Positions 1 to 5,946 of a stretch of DNA of 6,751 bases are shown here, in pieces. Each line of letters begins with the position of its first letter. Within the stretch, counting starts at the first letter, position 1. Origin of the DNA: SZUA-254 sp031379665 (GTDB lineage: Bacteria; Bacteroidota; Ignavibacteria; UBA10030; SZUA-254); assembly GCA_031379665.1 (NCBI GenBank), contig JANNFI010000073.1, positions 1 through 6,751 of the forward strand, written 5' to 3'. Made by a program: the position numbers and the translations under genes. Under the pieces are notes generated by a model. It saw only the letters and a list, made by a program, of their open reading frames with translations, had not been told where the DNA came from and ran no database searches.

Positions 1-629
1 TTCCGGATGATCAGCTCGGAGAGGGCGAGGGCCACCTGTTTCGCCGGCGTGATCCGGTCCTCGCCGTAGAGGATCATACTGTGGCTGATGTCGAGCATCA
101 GGATCGTCGAGCAGGAGGTGAGATGCTCCGTCTCGTAGACCTCGAGGTCCTCCTCCGCGAGAGAAAAATTCTCGATGCCGTCCCTCTTGAAGGTGTTCTT
201 GAGCGTTGAGGCCAGGTCGATGCCGCCGGACGAGTCGCCCGGGGACCATTTCCGCACTTCGCTCGCCCTATCGATCCCGGTCCCGGTCCGGGGAACGTCG
301 TGCGCGCCGACGTCGCCCTTGCGCAGCGAGGTGAACACCTCCTTCAGCGCGTCCTCCCGGATCCTCTGGACGCCTTTCGTCGTGAGGGTGTGGGTATCAC
401 CCGTCTCCTCGATGATCCCCTCGTCCTTCAGCTTCTGCAGGAGGTCGTCGGGGCTCAGTGATTCGTCGAAGAGGCCGTGCTCCTCGGCGAGCCGGCGGAG
501 CCACTCCAGCGCCTCCTCGACGTCGCCGCTCGTCTGGACGAGCAGGTAACTGAACAGCGACGTGAGCTGTTCGAGCCGCTGTTCGTCGGTGGCCGACTGC
601 GCAGTCCATTTGCTGTAACGGAATCGCAC
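1..629 (-). CDS. VWA-domain protein, partner of MoxR-like ATPase (3' end outside window)
   Basis: Partial gene: 209 codons are visible and the rest lies left of the window. The N-terminal 170 or so residues (beginning MRFRYSKWTAQ) are mostly helical and charged, with segments such as EEALEWLRRLAEEHGLFDE. A VWA domain then begins, with the hydrophobic strand TILMLD leading into the MIDAS metal-binding motif D180-I-S182-H-S184. The downstream MIDAS Thr and Asp are outside the window. VWA proteins encoded next to MoxR ATPases generally act as metal-dependent protein-binding adaptors; that role is inferred here. I chose GTG at 629 because AGGGGG on the minus strand sits 8 bases upstream. A second in-frame GTG at 635 leaves only 2 bases after that Shine-Dalgarno. 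The gap to the ATPase stop codon is 12 bases, so the two are surely one operon. The family call is firm, the cellular client unknown. Confidence 0.88.
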   Translation of the reverse strand, partial: MRFRYSKWTAQSATDEQRLEQLTSLFSYLLVQTSGDVEEALEWLRRLAEEHGLFDESLSPDDLLQKLKDEGIIEETGDTHTLTTKGVQRIREDALKEVFTSLRKGDVGAHDVPRTGTGIDRASEVRKWSPGDSSGGIDLASTLKNTFKRDGIENFSLAEEDLEVYETEHLTSCSTILMLDISHSMILYGEDRITPAKQVALALSELIIR

Positions 630-641
630 GGGCACGTCCCC

Positions 642-2174
642 CTAATCGTCCTCGTTCCCGGGCGATCTCCGGTTGAAGATCGTCCCGACGAGGTCCTTGT
701 AGCCGATCCGGTGGTCGGTCTCCTCTTTCGCGATGCGCGAACTCTGGTGGAGGCCGTCGAGCACGAACTCCATCGCCGCGGCGAGATGGTACCGGTCGCC
801 GGGGGGGATCGCCATATGCTTCAGCGTGACGTCCCTCAGGCCCTTCACCTTGTCGAGTTCGTCGTAGTAGCCGTCGAGCGGCATGTCGTCGGAGATCTCG
901 ATGGCCTTGCCCGACTCGAACCAGGAAATGATCTGGCCGTACACCGGCTCCTCGCGCGGCGCGGCGGCCTCGCCCTGTCTGGCTTCGCCCTGCCGCTGGG
1001 GGTTCCTCGGCCGCTTCTGCAGGGGGTCGGGAAAATACTTCCTGAACACGCTCTTCACCGCCTTGCCGATGAGCGCCCTCCCGACGCGGGCCGGCCCCTC
1101 CTGCTCTCCCTCGAAGACGAGCTCGATCTTGCCGGTCATTCCCGGGAGCACGTGCGGCAGGTCGGAGATCCTTGGAGCGATGCGCGTGTCACCGTTCAGG
1201 ATCGACCGGCGCTCGGCGTTGCTCACCAGGTTTTCGAGCGCGGCGATGGTGAGTCTTGCGCTGACGCCCGACTTCTGGTCGACGAACTCGCTCTGCCTTG
1301 CCTCGAACGCCACCTGCTCGATGATCTCCCGGAAGTAGCCCGGGACCTCGACCTCCCCGGAGCCGCGGCGTACCCACGCCTCCTGCTCGGTGATCCGGAT
1401 GGCGTCCTCGATGGTGCGGGGGTAGTGGGTGAAGATCTGCGAGTCGATCCGGTCCTTGAGCGGCGTGATGATGTTGCCGCGGTTCGTGTAGTCCTCGGGG
1501 TTCGCGGTGAACACGATGAGAATGTCGAGCGGGATCCGGACGCTGAATCCCCTGATCTGGATGTCTTTTTCCTGCATGATGTTGAAGAGGCCGACCTGGA
1601 TCCGCGGCTGGAGGTCGGGCAACTCGTTGATCGCGAAGATGCCGCGGTTCGTCCGCGGGATGATGCCGAAGTGGATCGCGCCCTCGTGGGAGTAGTGGAG
1701 CTTCCTGGTGGCCGCCTTGATCGGGTCGATGTCGCCGATGAGGTCGGCGATCGTGACGTCGGGGGTCGCGAGCTTTTCGCCGAGCCGGGCCTCGCGGTGA
1801 AGCCATTCGACCGGGAGCGCGTCGCCCGTTTCGACCGAGAGGTCGTGACAGCGCTTGCAGACCGGGCTGTAGGGGTTGTCGTTGATCTCGCAGCCGGCCA
1901 CGATCGGGATGTACTCGTCCAGGAGCGTCGGCAGGAGCCGGACGATCCTCGACTTCGCCTGTCCCCTCAGCCCGAGGAGCATCACGTCGTGCTTTCCCAG
2001 GAGGGCGTTCACGATCGAAGGGATCACGGTGTCGTCGAACCCGATGATCCCCGGGAACAGCGGTTCCCCCCTCCGGAGTTTTTCGATGAGGTTCTTCCGT
2101 ATCTCCTCCTTTACCGGCAGGATTTTGTAACCGGCGCTCTTGAGCTCGCCGCGGGTCGAAATCGAAGGCTTCAT
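642..2174 (-). CDS. MoxR/ChlI-like AAA+ ATPase (magnesium-chelatase subunit I-like)
   Basis: A 510-residue AAA+ ATPase of the MoxR/Mg-chelatase-I superfamily. Visible motifs in order: GIIGFDDTVIP (42-52), a Walker A-type loop GLRGQAKS (68-75), a Cys cluster C95/C106/C109 followed by H110, a Walker B-type strand GIFAINELPDL (178-188) with Asn183-Glu184 where Asp-Glu is usual, sensor 1 TANPEDY (223-229), PLKDRI (238-243) carrying the likely arginine finger, and SGVSARLT (302-309) as sensor 2. The C-terminal 130 residues have a charged Pro/Gln/Arg linker and a helical tail. The protein probably remodels or activates a client together with the VWA protein encoded 12 bases downstream. It is not a chlorophyll enzyme on this evidence, since no other tetrapyrrole genes are nearby. 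I prefer ATG 2174 because the conserved region begins just after it; TTG at 2216 would add 14 residues. Neither has a strong Shine-Dalgarno site. Confidence 0.9.
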   Translation of the reverse strand: MKPSISTRGELKSAGYKILPVKEEIRKNLIEKLRRGEPLFPGIIGFDDTVIPSIVNALLGKHDVMLLGLRGQAKSRIVRLLPTLLDEYIPIVAGCEINDNPYSPVCKRCHDLSVETGDALPVEWLHREARLGEKLATPDVTIADLIGDIDPIKAATRKLHYSHEGAIHFGIIPRTNRGIFAINELPDLQPRIQVGLFNIMQEKDIQIRGFSVRIPLDILIVFTANPEDYTNRGNIITPLKDRIDSQIFTHYPRTIEDAIRITEQEAWVRRGSGEVEVPGYFREIIEQVAFEARQSEFVDQKSGVSARLTIAALENLVSNAERRSILNGDTRIAPRISDLPHVLPGMTGKIELVFEGEQEGPARVGRALIGKAVKSVFRKYFPDPLQKRPRNPQRQGEARQGEAAAPREEPVYGQIISWFESGKAIEISDDMPLDGYYDELDKVKGLRDVTLKHMAIPPGDRYHLAAAMEFVLDGLHQSSRIAKEETDHRIGYKDLVGTIFNRRSPGNEDD

Positions 2175-2250
2175 TTGGTCTGTTACTCTGGGTTGAGAGA
2201 CGGCTTGCTTAGACAACAGGGGGGTACGGCTGTTTGTTACCCGGCGCCTC

Positions 2251-2282
2251 CCGAAATGTAGACTGAATTTCGGCGAAAATCA
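2251..2282. promoter_or_regulatory. overlapping inverted repeats, candidate shared operator
   Basis: Three CGAAAT-like half-sites occur in 30 bases. CCGAAAT (2251-2257) and ATTTCGG (2267-2273) form a perfect 7-base inverted repeat with a 9-base spacer. The second half-site also belongs to a 19-base near-palindrome, TGAATTTCGGCGAAAATCA (2264-2282), with 9-base arms, one mismatch and a single central G. The sites cover the minus-strand -10 and part of its -35, and lie just upstream of the plus-strand -10-like box. This layout fits a dimeric repressor or activator controlling both divergent genes. The binding protein is not encoded in the window as far as I can tell. Confidence 0.45.
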
Positions 2283-2283
2283 A
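2255..2283 (-). promoter_or_regulatory. sigma-70-like promoter for the ATPase-VWA operon
   Basis: On the minus strand, a -35 box TTGATT (2283-2278) and a -10 box TACATT (2260-2255) are separated by exactly 17 bases. Each matches the consensus at 4 of 6 positions. Initiation would fall near 2248, giving a leader of about 74 bases before ATG 2174, and excluding the TTG at 2216 would cost nothing. The boxes are embedded in the inverted repeats described separately, so access by RNA polymerase could be controlled by a bound regulator. Prediction from sequence only. Confidence 0.5.
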
Positions 2284-2291
2284 AAATTGAG

Positions 2292-2297
2292 TATATT
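2292..2297 (+). promoter_or_regulatory. -10-like box TATATT for the YjbH-like gene
   Basis: TATATT (5 of 6 to the sigma-70 -10 consensus) stands 9 bases before the TTG start at 2306. No convincing -35 is present at 16-18 bases upstream (TTTCGG or TTCGGC are the nearest), so activation by a regulator bound at the adjacent inverted repeats is possible. Initiation near 2303-2305 would give an almost leaderless mRNA. The same GTATATT string recurs in the promoter at 5939-5945. Confidence 0.35.
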
Positions 2298-2305
2298 CAC
2301 CAGGT

Positions 2306-3118
2306 TTGAAAAACGAGGAACGACATATCGCCGGGCGCGGAGCGGGGCCATCGTTTATAATAGGGTTCATCGCGCTCATCGCGGCGCTGCTGATCTGCGC
2401 CAGCACCTCGGCCGCTCAGGCGGAAGGCACGGTCCTGGGACCGCCCGAACCGCGCGCCCTCATCGACATCCCCACGGCCGGAATGCTGCGGGGCGGGATG
2501 AAGTCGTTCGAAATCGATTTTTACCATTCCGACGGCCTCGATGCATCGTTCACCTACGGTCTGTGGGACCGGCTGATGGTCGGACTCTCGTTCGGGGGGA
2601 CTGAAATGATCGGCACCCAATCGCCCGACTGGAACGACGTCCCCGGCTTCCTCGTGAGGGTGAGGTTGATCGAGGAGTCGGAGGACTTCCCCGCATTAGT
2701 GCTCGGTTTCGAGTCGCAGGGGGCCGACGGGTACATCGACGACCTTGACCGGTTCACCATCAAGTCGCCCGGCTTCTACGCTGTCTTCAGCAAGAACTAC
2801 GAAGCATCGGGCGACCTGGGGTTCCACGGCGGGGTGAACTACAGCCTCGAGAGGGACGACAACGACAAGGACATCAACCTGTTCTTCGGCCTGGACAAAA
2901 GCATCGGGACGTTCATGTCGATCGTCGGCGAATACAACCTCGCGTGGAACGACAACAGTGGCGACGCACTTGGACGGGGACGGGGGTACCTGAACGCCGG
3001 GCTCTGGTTCCATCCGGGGGCCGGGATCACGATCTCTTTCCACTTCAAGGACCTCCTCGAAAACCAGCCCCACGAGGGCTTCGCCAACCGTACCCTCAGG
3101 ATCGATTTCACCCGATAG
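2306..3118 (+). CDS. YjbH-like outer-membrane beta-barrel protein
   Basis: A 270-residue exported protein. The N-terminus has a short basic stretch, a hydrophobic core at about 17-31 and a probable signal-peptidase I site after AQA (residue 39). The mature part opens with LIDIPTAGMLRGG (52-64), followed by alternating strand-like segments (SFEIDFYHSDG, ASFTYGLWDRLMVGLSFGG, FLVRVRLIEES, PALVLGFESQG, DLGFHGGVNYSLE, SIVGEYNLAWND, YLNAGLWFHPG) as expected of an outer-membrane barrel. I recognise this pattern from YjbH-like proteins, often left hypothetical, in FCB-group genomes. YjbH proteins have been linked to exopolysaccharide export, but that role cannot be read from this sequence. There is no ATG: TTG 2306 is the only usual start codon before the signal peptide, the frame having opened at the TGA at 2288. 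A Shine-Dalgarno-like GAGGAA lies inside the CDS at 2315-2320. The protein ends in TR rather than an aromatic residue. Confidence 0.75.
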   Translation: MKNEERHIAGRGAGPSFIIGFIALIAALLICASTSAAQAEGTVLGPPEPRALIDIPTAGMLRGGMKSFEIDFYHSDGLDASFTYGLWDRLMVGLSFGGTEMIGTQSPDWNDVPGFLVRVRLIEESEDFPALVLGFESQGADGYIDDLDRFTIKSPGFYAVFSKNYEASGDLGFHGGVNYSLERDDNDKDINLFFGLDKSIGTFMSIVGEYNLAWNDNSGDALGRGRGYLNAGLWFHPGAGITISFHFKDLLENQPHEGFANRTLRIDFTR

Positions 3119-3120
3119 GC

Positions 3121-3153
3121 CTTCCGCTAAGCTTCCGCTAAGCTCCCGCTGTG
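3121..3153. repeat. 11-base tandem repeat, three units
   Basis: Two perfect copies of CTTCCGCTAAG (3121-3131 and 3132-3142) are followed by a degenerate third, CTCCCGCTGTG (3143-3153), which differs at three positions. The array begins two bases after the stop codon of the YjbH-like gene. The unit length is close to one helical turn, but the function is unknown; slippage in non-coding sequence is the simplest explanation. Confidence 0.8.
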
Positions 3154-3181
3154 CCTTCTAGTGTCCTGAAAAAGCCACATT

Positions 3182-3220
3182 CCGGCGCCGATTGTGGGCA
3201 TAAACACACAAGGCCGCCGG
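3182..3220. other. stem-loop in intergenic region
   Basis: CCGGCG (3182-3187) pairs with CGCCGG (3215-3220), and within it TTGTG (3192-3196) pairs with CACAA (3207-3211) around a 10-base loop, giving an imperfect two-part hairpin. No T-tract follows, so this is not a standard intrinsic terminator. It could stabilise the 3' end of the upstream transcript or be chance in GC-rich DNA. Confidence 0.35.
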
Positions 3221-3236
3221 CACATATGGGAAAACC

Positions 3237-3265
3237 TTGAATTTCAGCTCGTTTATTGGTAGATT
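3237..3265 (+). promoter_or_regulatory. possible promoter for lipoprotein gene
   Basis: A locally AT-rich block (about 3230-3340) precedes the lipoprotein gene. Within it TTGAAT (3237-3242) and TAGATT (3260-3265) are 17 bases apart, each matching the sigma-70 consensus at 4 of 6 positions. Initiation near 3272 would leave a leader of about 67 bases. A second -10-like TATTAT at 3296-3301 has no partner. Weak evidence; the local base composition is the main support. Confidence 0.3.
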
Positions 3266-3338
3266 TTCTGATATCGAGCCCGTCATCGATGGCACTATTA
3301 TTGTAGTTATTGAGTTGTACAGTAAAGAGAGAATCGCC

Positions 3339-4427
3339 ATGAAAATTGCAACGACAAACCTGATCGCCTTCTTTGCCGCCATCGCGCTGATGGCCGGCAC
3401 GCAGGGGTGCTACACCCAGCTCAGCAGCACCCGCGACGAGGAAGTGTACCGCGTTGACGACGAAGCGGCCGCCGGGAATGAAGAGAACGGCGAGGAGGCC
3501 GGGGTGGAGGGGGAACAGGCCGAACAGGCCGAGGGGTATGGCCAGGACTGGGACGTGAACACCAGGATCGGGTTCGACTATTACTACCCGTACACCTACT
3601 GGCCCTCCGTTTCGTTTTCGATGGCGTACAACGATCCGTGGTACGGCTGGTACGACCCATATTATTCTTATGGCTATTCGACACCGTATTATGGTTATGG
3701 GTACGGTTATGGCTACGGATACGGTTACGGCTATGGTTACGGATGCAATTACTATAACCAGCCCGGATATTATTACGGCGCTCCTGTCCCGATCACCAAT
3801 CGCACCTACGGATCGACGCGCGGAACTGGCGGATCCGGAACCCCCCGCGGAATCACCGCAAGCGGCGGCACGCGGAACGCGGTCGGAGCTCAGGGGGTGA
3901 ATGCGGGCGACGGCAATATGCGCAGCGGAATCAACGACCCGCAACATATGGACCTTCGCAGCGGTTCCGGCAGGGAAGTCGTCGGTGGAACGAGCGGCGG
4001 CGGGACGAGCGCCGGTAAATCGTCCGGCGTGAAGTCGACCGGCAGTTCCCGCAAGTCCGGCACTTCGAGGAAGTCCGTCACCGACCGTATGAATAAATCT
4101 CTGCGGGGCAGCTCCACGGGCAAGGACAACAAGAGATTATACCGGGACCGCGGTTCGGTCTCCGGGAGCGCCAAGGGCGACCAGTCGAAACCATCGCCCT
4201 CGGTCGAACCGGACAGGTCTAACCCGTCGGGCGGAACGTCCCGCGGCGGCGACACACGTTCTTCCGGAAACACTCCCTCCACGCGACAGAGCAGCCCGTC
4301 GGGTCGTTCGTCCTCTCCTCCCCCCTCGGTGGCGCCGAGGTCGAGTCCCCCCCCGTCATCGGGTGGCGGGGCCCGTAGCGGCGGTGGCAGCAGTGGCGGT
4401 GGTGGTTCGCGCACTCCGAAACCCTGA
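3339..4427 (+). CDS. low-complexity Tyr-Gly / Ser-Gly-rich lipoprotein
   Basis: A 362-residue predicted lipoprotein of unknown function. ATG 3339 is preferred because GAGAGA (3327-3332) lies 6 bases upstream and a signal peptide follows at once: KIATTNLIAFFAAIALMAGTQG then Cys24, the likely lipidated residue. The -3 to -1 residues TQG are not a classical lipobox, so lipidation is probable rather than certain. Blocks in order are an acidic stretch rich in Glu (33-66, including a duplicated EQA), an aromatic block with Tyr, Trp and Pro (79-117), nine perfect Tyr-Gly pairs (118-135), Cys136, a short Tyr-rich stretch to 147, and a basic Ser/Gly/Arg/Pro tail (151-362) that looks disordered and ends in polyglycine-like runs. 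No catalytic motif is visible. It lies 50 bases upstream of an outer-membrane channel gene and is probably co-transcribed with it. A surface or periplasmic structural role is a guess. Confidence 0.7.
   Translation: MKIATTNLIAFFAAIALMAGTQGCYTQLSSTRDEEVYRVDDEAAAGNEENGEEAGVEGEQAEQAEGYGQDWDVNTRIGFDYYYPYTYWPSVSFSMAYNDPWYGWYDPYYSYGYSTPYYGYGYGYGYGYGYGYGYGCNYYNQPGYYYGAPVPITNRTYGSTRGTGGSGTPRGITASGGTRNAVGAQGVNAGDGNMRSGINDPQHMDLRSGSGREVVGGTSGGGTSAGKSSGVKSTGSSRKSGTSRKSVTDRMNKSLRGSSTGKDNKRLYRDRGSVSGSAKGDQSKPSPSVEPDRSNPSGGTSRGGDTRSSGNTPSTRQSSPSGRSSSPPPSVAPRSSPPPSSGGGARSGGGSSGGGGSRTPKP
3690..3743 (+). repeat. 6-base coding repeat, nine Tyr-Gly units
   Basis: Nine consecutive TAY-GGN hexamers within the lipoprotein gene encode (Tyr-Gly)x9. 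Tyr codons alternate irregularly between TAT and TAC, and all Gly third bases except the rare GGG at one unit vary among T, A and C, so the units are not identical at DNA level. The frame is kept and the array ends at a Cys codon (TGC, 3744-3746). Confidence 0.9.
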
Positions 4428-4429
4428 CG

Positions 4430-4449
4430 GCGCCCCCGACTGCGGGCGC
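4430..4449 (+). other. short hairpin between lipoprotein and channel genes
   Basis: GCGCCC (4430-4435) and GGGCGC (4444-4449) form a perfect 6-base stem with an 8-base loop, starting 3 bases after the lipoprotein stop codon. No T-tract follows (ATAACAG instead), so read-through into the channel gene is expected. It may protect the upstream message or modulate relative expression. Confidence 0.35.
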
Positions 4450-4477
4450 ATAACAGCCAGACAATAGCATACGGACG

Positions 4478-5911
4478 ATGAAAACGACGATGATGAAGGT
4501 TTGGTGTGCCCTGTCGCTTCTGATGATCGCCGCGACCGGGGCGTTCGGCCAGTTCCCCGAGGACGCGCTCAGGTATTCGTGGCAGGAACTCGGGCCGGGC
4601 GGGCGGTCGCTGGGGATGGGGACGGCGGGAATGAGTTTCCTCGACGACTACTCCTCGATCTACTGGAACCCCGCGGGCATCGGCCAGACGAAGATGAGTG
4701 ATTTTTCTTTCGGACTTTCTCACCTCTCACACGAGAACAACGCGACGTATATGGGGACGGAGAACTCCTTCACGAACAGCGAAACGAGCCTCGACCACCT
4801 CGGCCTGGTCTACGCGATACCGACGGCCAGGGGCAGCCTTTCGTTCGCCATCGGCTACGACCGGACCAACGATTACACGACCGGGCTCTCGTTCGCGGGA
4901 TTCAACCCGGGTAGCAACATCATCCAGTCCTGGGCGCCTGACGGCCAGACGTACCCGCCCTACATTACCCGGGCCGAGGCGCTCGAACTGGCGTTCGTCG
5001 ACACGATCAACGGGACGTTCATCAGCCCGATCGACGACAGCGTCGACCAGGCGGGCACCACCCTTGAGGGCGGCGGATTGAGCCGGTTCTCGCTCACCGG
5101 GGCGACCGAAGCGGCCCGCAACCTCTACGTTGGATTGAGCCTCAATTTCCTCTCAGGATCATACTCGTACTCGAACAGGTTCTCGGAGTCGGACGGTCTG
5201 GGGCTCTATCAGAACTTCCCCTTCGATTTCAACAACCTTGAAGTCCGGGACATCGTCGAGGCCGACATCAGCGGGTTTAACATCAACACCGGCATCATCT
5301 ACAAGATCTCGCCGCACGCGAGGTTCGCCTTCACCGTCAAGACGCCCTCCTGGATCACCGTGCAGGAGCGCTTCACGTCAGAGGCGACCAGTTGGTTCGA
5401 CGACGGCTCCTCCCGCACGGACCCCGTCGGTGGCGACTACGGATCGTACACCGAGTACGACGTCACCACCCCCTGGGTATTCTCGACGGGGCTCTCCGGG
5501 GGAACCCCGGCCTTCACGCTCGCCGGAGCGGTGGAGTTCATCGACTACACGCAGATGGAGTTCAACGACGCCACCAACTCCCTCCTCGACCTGAACACCG
5601 ATATCAAGCAACTGTACCGCTCGACCGTCAACATCCGCCTGGGGGGCGAAGTCCGCATTCCGCAGACCGACTTCTCCCTCAGGGCCGGCTACATCCTGCT
5701 CCCCTCCCCGTACGAGGGCGACCCGACCTCCTTCGACCGCACCTACATCACCGGCGGCATCGGGCTGAACGTCGTCAGCTCGTTCGGGATCGACCTCGCC
5801 TACGCGCACGGCTCGTGGGAAGCGTTCCGGTGGGTCTACGGGGACACCTACACCGACCTCGAGGAGATCACCACGCACACCTTCAAGGGGACCGTCTCCT
5901 ACAGGTTCTAA
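4478..5911 (+). CDS. OmpP1/FadL-family outer-membrane transport protein
   Basis: A 477-residue outer-membrane beta-barrel protein. The signal peptide runs to about residue 24 (hydrophobic core CALSLLMIAATGAFG, then Gln25). The mature N-terminus has ALRYS (30-34), GGRSLGMGTAGMSF (41-54) and SSIYWNPAGIGQ (59-70). The NPAG motif after a GMGTAG-like segment is typical of OmpP1/FadL-type channels, which carry hydrophobic compounds across the outer membrane. Strand-like segments recur to the end, and the last residues GTVSYRF finish with the C-terminal Phe expected of a BAM-inserted barrel. A hydrophilic stretch at about 140-200 looks like a long loop. PorV-type secretion partners are related and cannot be excluded; no type IX components are present. 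ATG 4478 has only a weak GGA upstream, and ATG 4490 or 4493 would also keep a signal peptide. The substrate is unknown. Confidence 0.85.
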   Translation: MKTTMMKVWCALSLLMIAATGAFGQFPEDALRYSWQELGPGGRSLGMGTAGMSFLDDYSSIYWNPAGIGQTKMSDFSFGLSHLSHENNATYMGTENSFTNSETSLDHLGLVYAIPTARGSLSFAIGYDRTNDYTTGLSFAGFNPGSNIIQSWAPDGQTYPPYITRAEALELAFVDTINGTFISPIDDSVDQAGTTLEGGGLSRFSLTGATEAARNLYVGLSLNFLSGSYSYSNRFSESDGLGLYQNFPFDFNNLEVRDIVEADISGFNINTGIIYKISPHARFAFTVKTPSWITVQERFTSEATSWFDDGSSRTDPVGGDYGSYTEYDVTTPWVFSTGLSGGTPAFTLAGAVEFIDYTQMEFNDATNSLLDLNTDIKQLYRSTVNIRLGGEVRIPQTDFSLRAGYILLPSPYEGDPTSFDRTYITGGIGLNVVSSFGIDLAYAHGSWEAFRWVYGDTYTDLEEITTHTFKGTVSYRF

Positions 5912-5916
5912 CGTCC

Positions 5917-5945
5917 TTGATAGAGACCGGGGTTTCGGGTATATT
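5917..5945 (+). promoter_or_regulatory. strong sigma-70-like promoter upstream of acylase gene
   Basis: TTGATA (5917-5922) and TATATT (5940-5945) each match the consensus at 5 of 6 positions and are separated by exactly 17 bases. The predicted start is near 5952, inside the left arm of the terminator hairpin that follows. It begins 5 bases after the stop codon of the channel gene and would serve the acylase gene, with a leader of about 70 bases. Confidence 0.6.
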
Positions 5946-5946
5946 T

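Noticed and set aside
397..609. 70-codon minus-strand frame with an ATG start
   Set aside because: It lies out of frame within the VWA gene. The VWA frame gives a MIDAS motif and a GTG start with a Shine-Dalgarno.
642..2174. Genuine magnesium chelatase for chlorophyll synthesis
   Set aside because: Only the ChlI-like ATPase fold is shared; the pairing with a short VWA protein and lack of any tetrapyrrole gene favour a MoxR-type chaperone pair.
477..2261. 594-codon plus-strand open frame over the ATPase gene
   Set aside because: It is antisense to a clear MoxR-like ATPase with all motifs in order; its product has no recognisable domain and its composition is that of a GC-rich antisense shadow.
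3159..3180. TAGTGTCCTGAAAAAG-like string resembling a transposon end
   Set aside because: No matching inverted copy, target duplication or transposase is present in the window, so there is no support for a mobile element.
3237..3338. 34-codon in-frame N-terminal extension of the lipoprotein gene from TTG 3237
   Set aside because: It would bury the signal peptide and Cys24, lacks a ribosome-binding site and coincides with the AT-rich promoter-like block. ATG 3339 has a Shine-Dalgarno-like GAGAGA.
3690..3743. CRISPR-like periodicity
   Set aside because: The 6-base periodicity is in-frame coding repeat for Tyr-Gly pairs, with no spacers.
3138..3947. 269-codon minus-strand frame
   Set aside because: Antisense to the lipoprotein gene and its leader; the repetitive Val/Ile content mirrors the Tyr/Gly and Asp/Asn codons of the sense strand.
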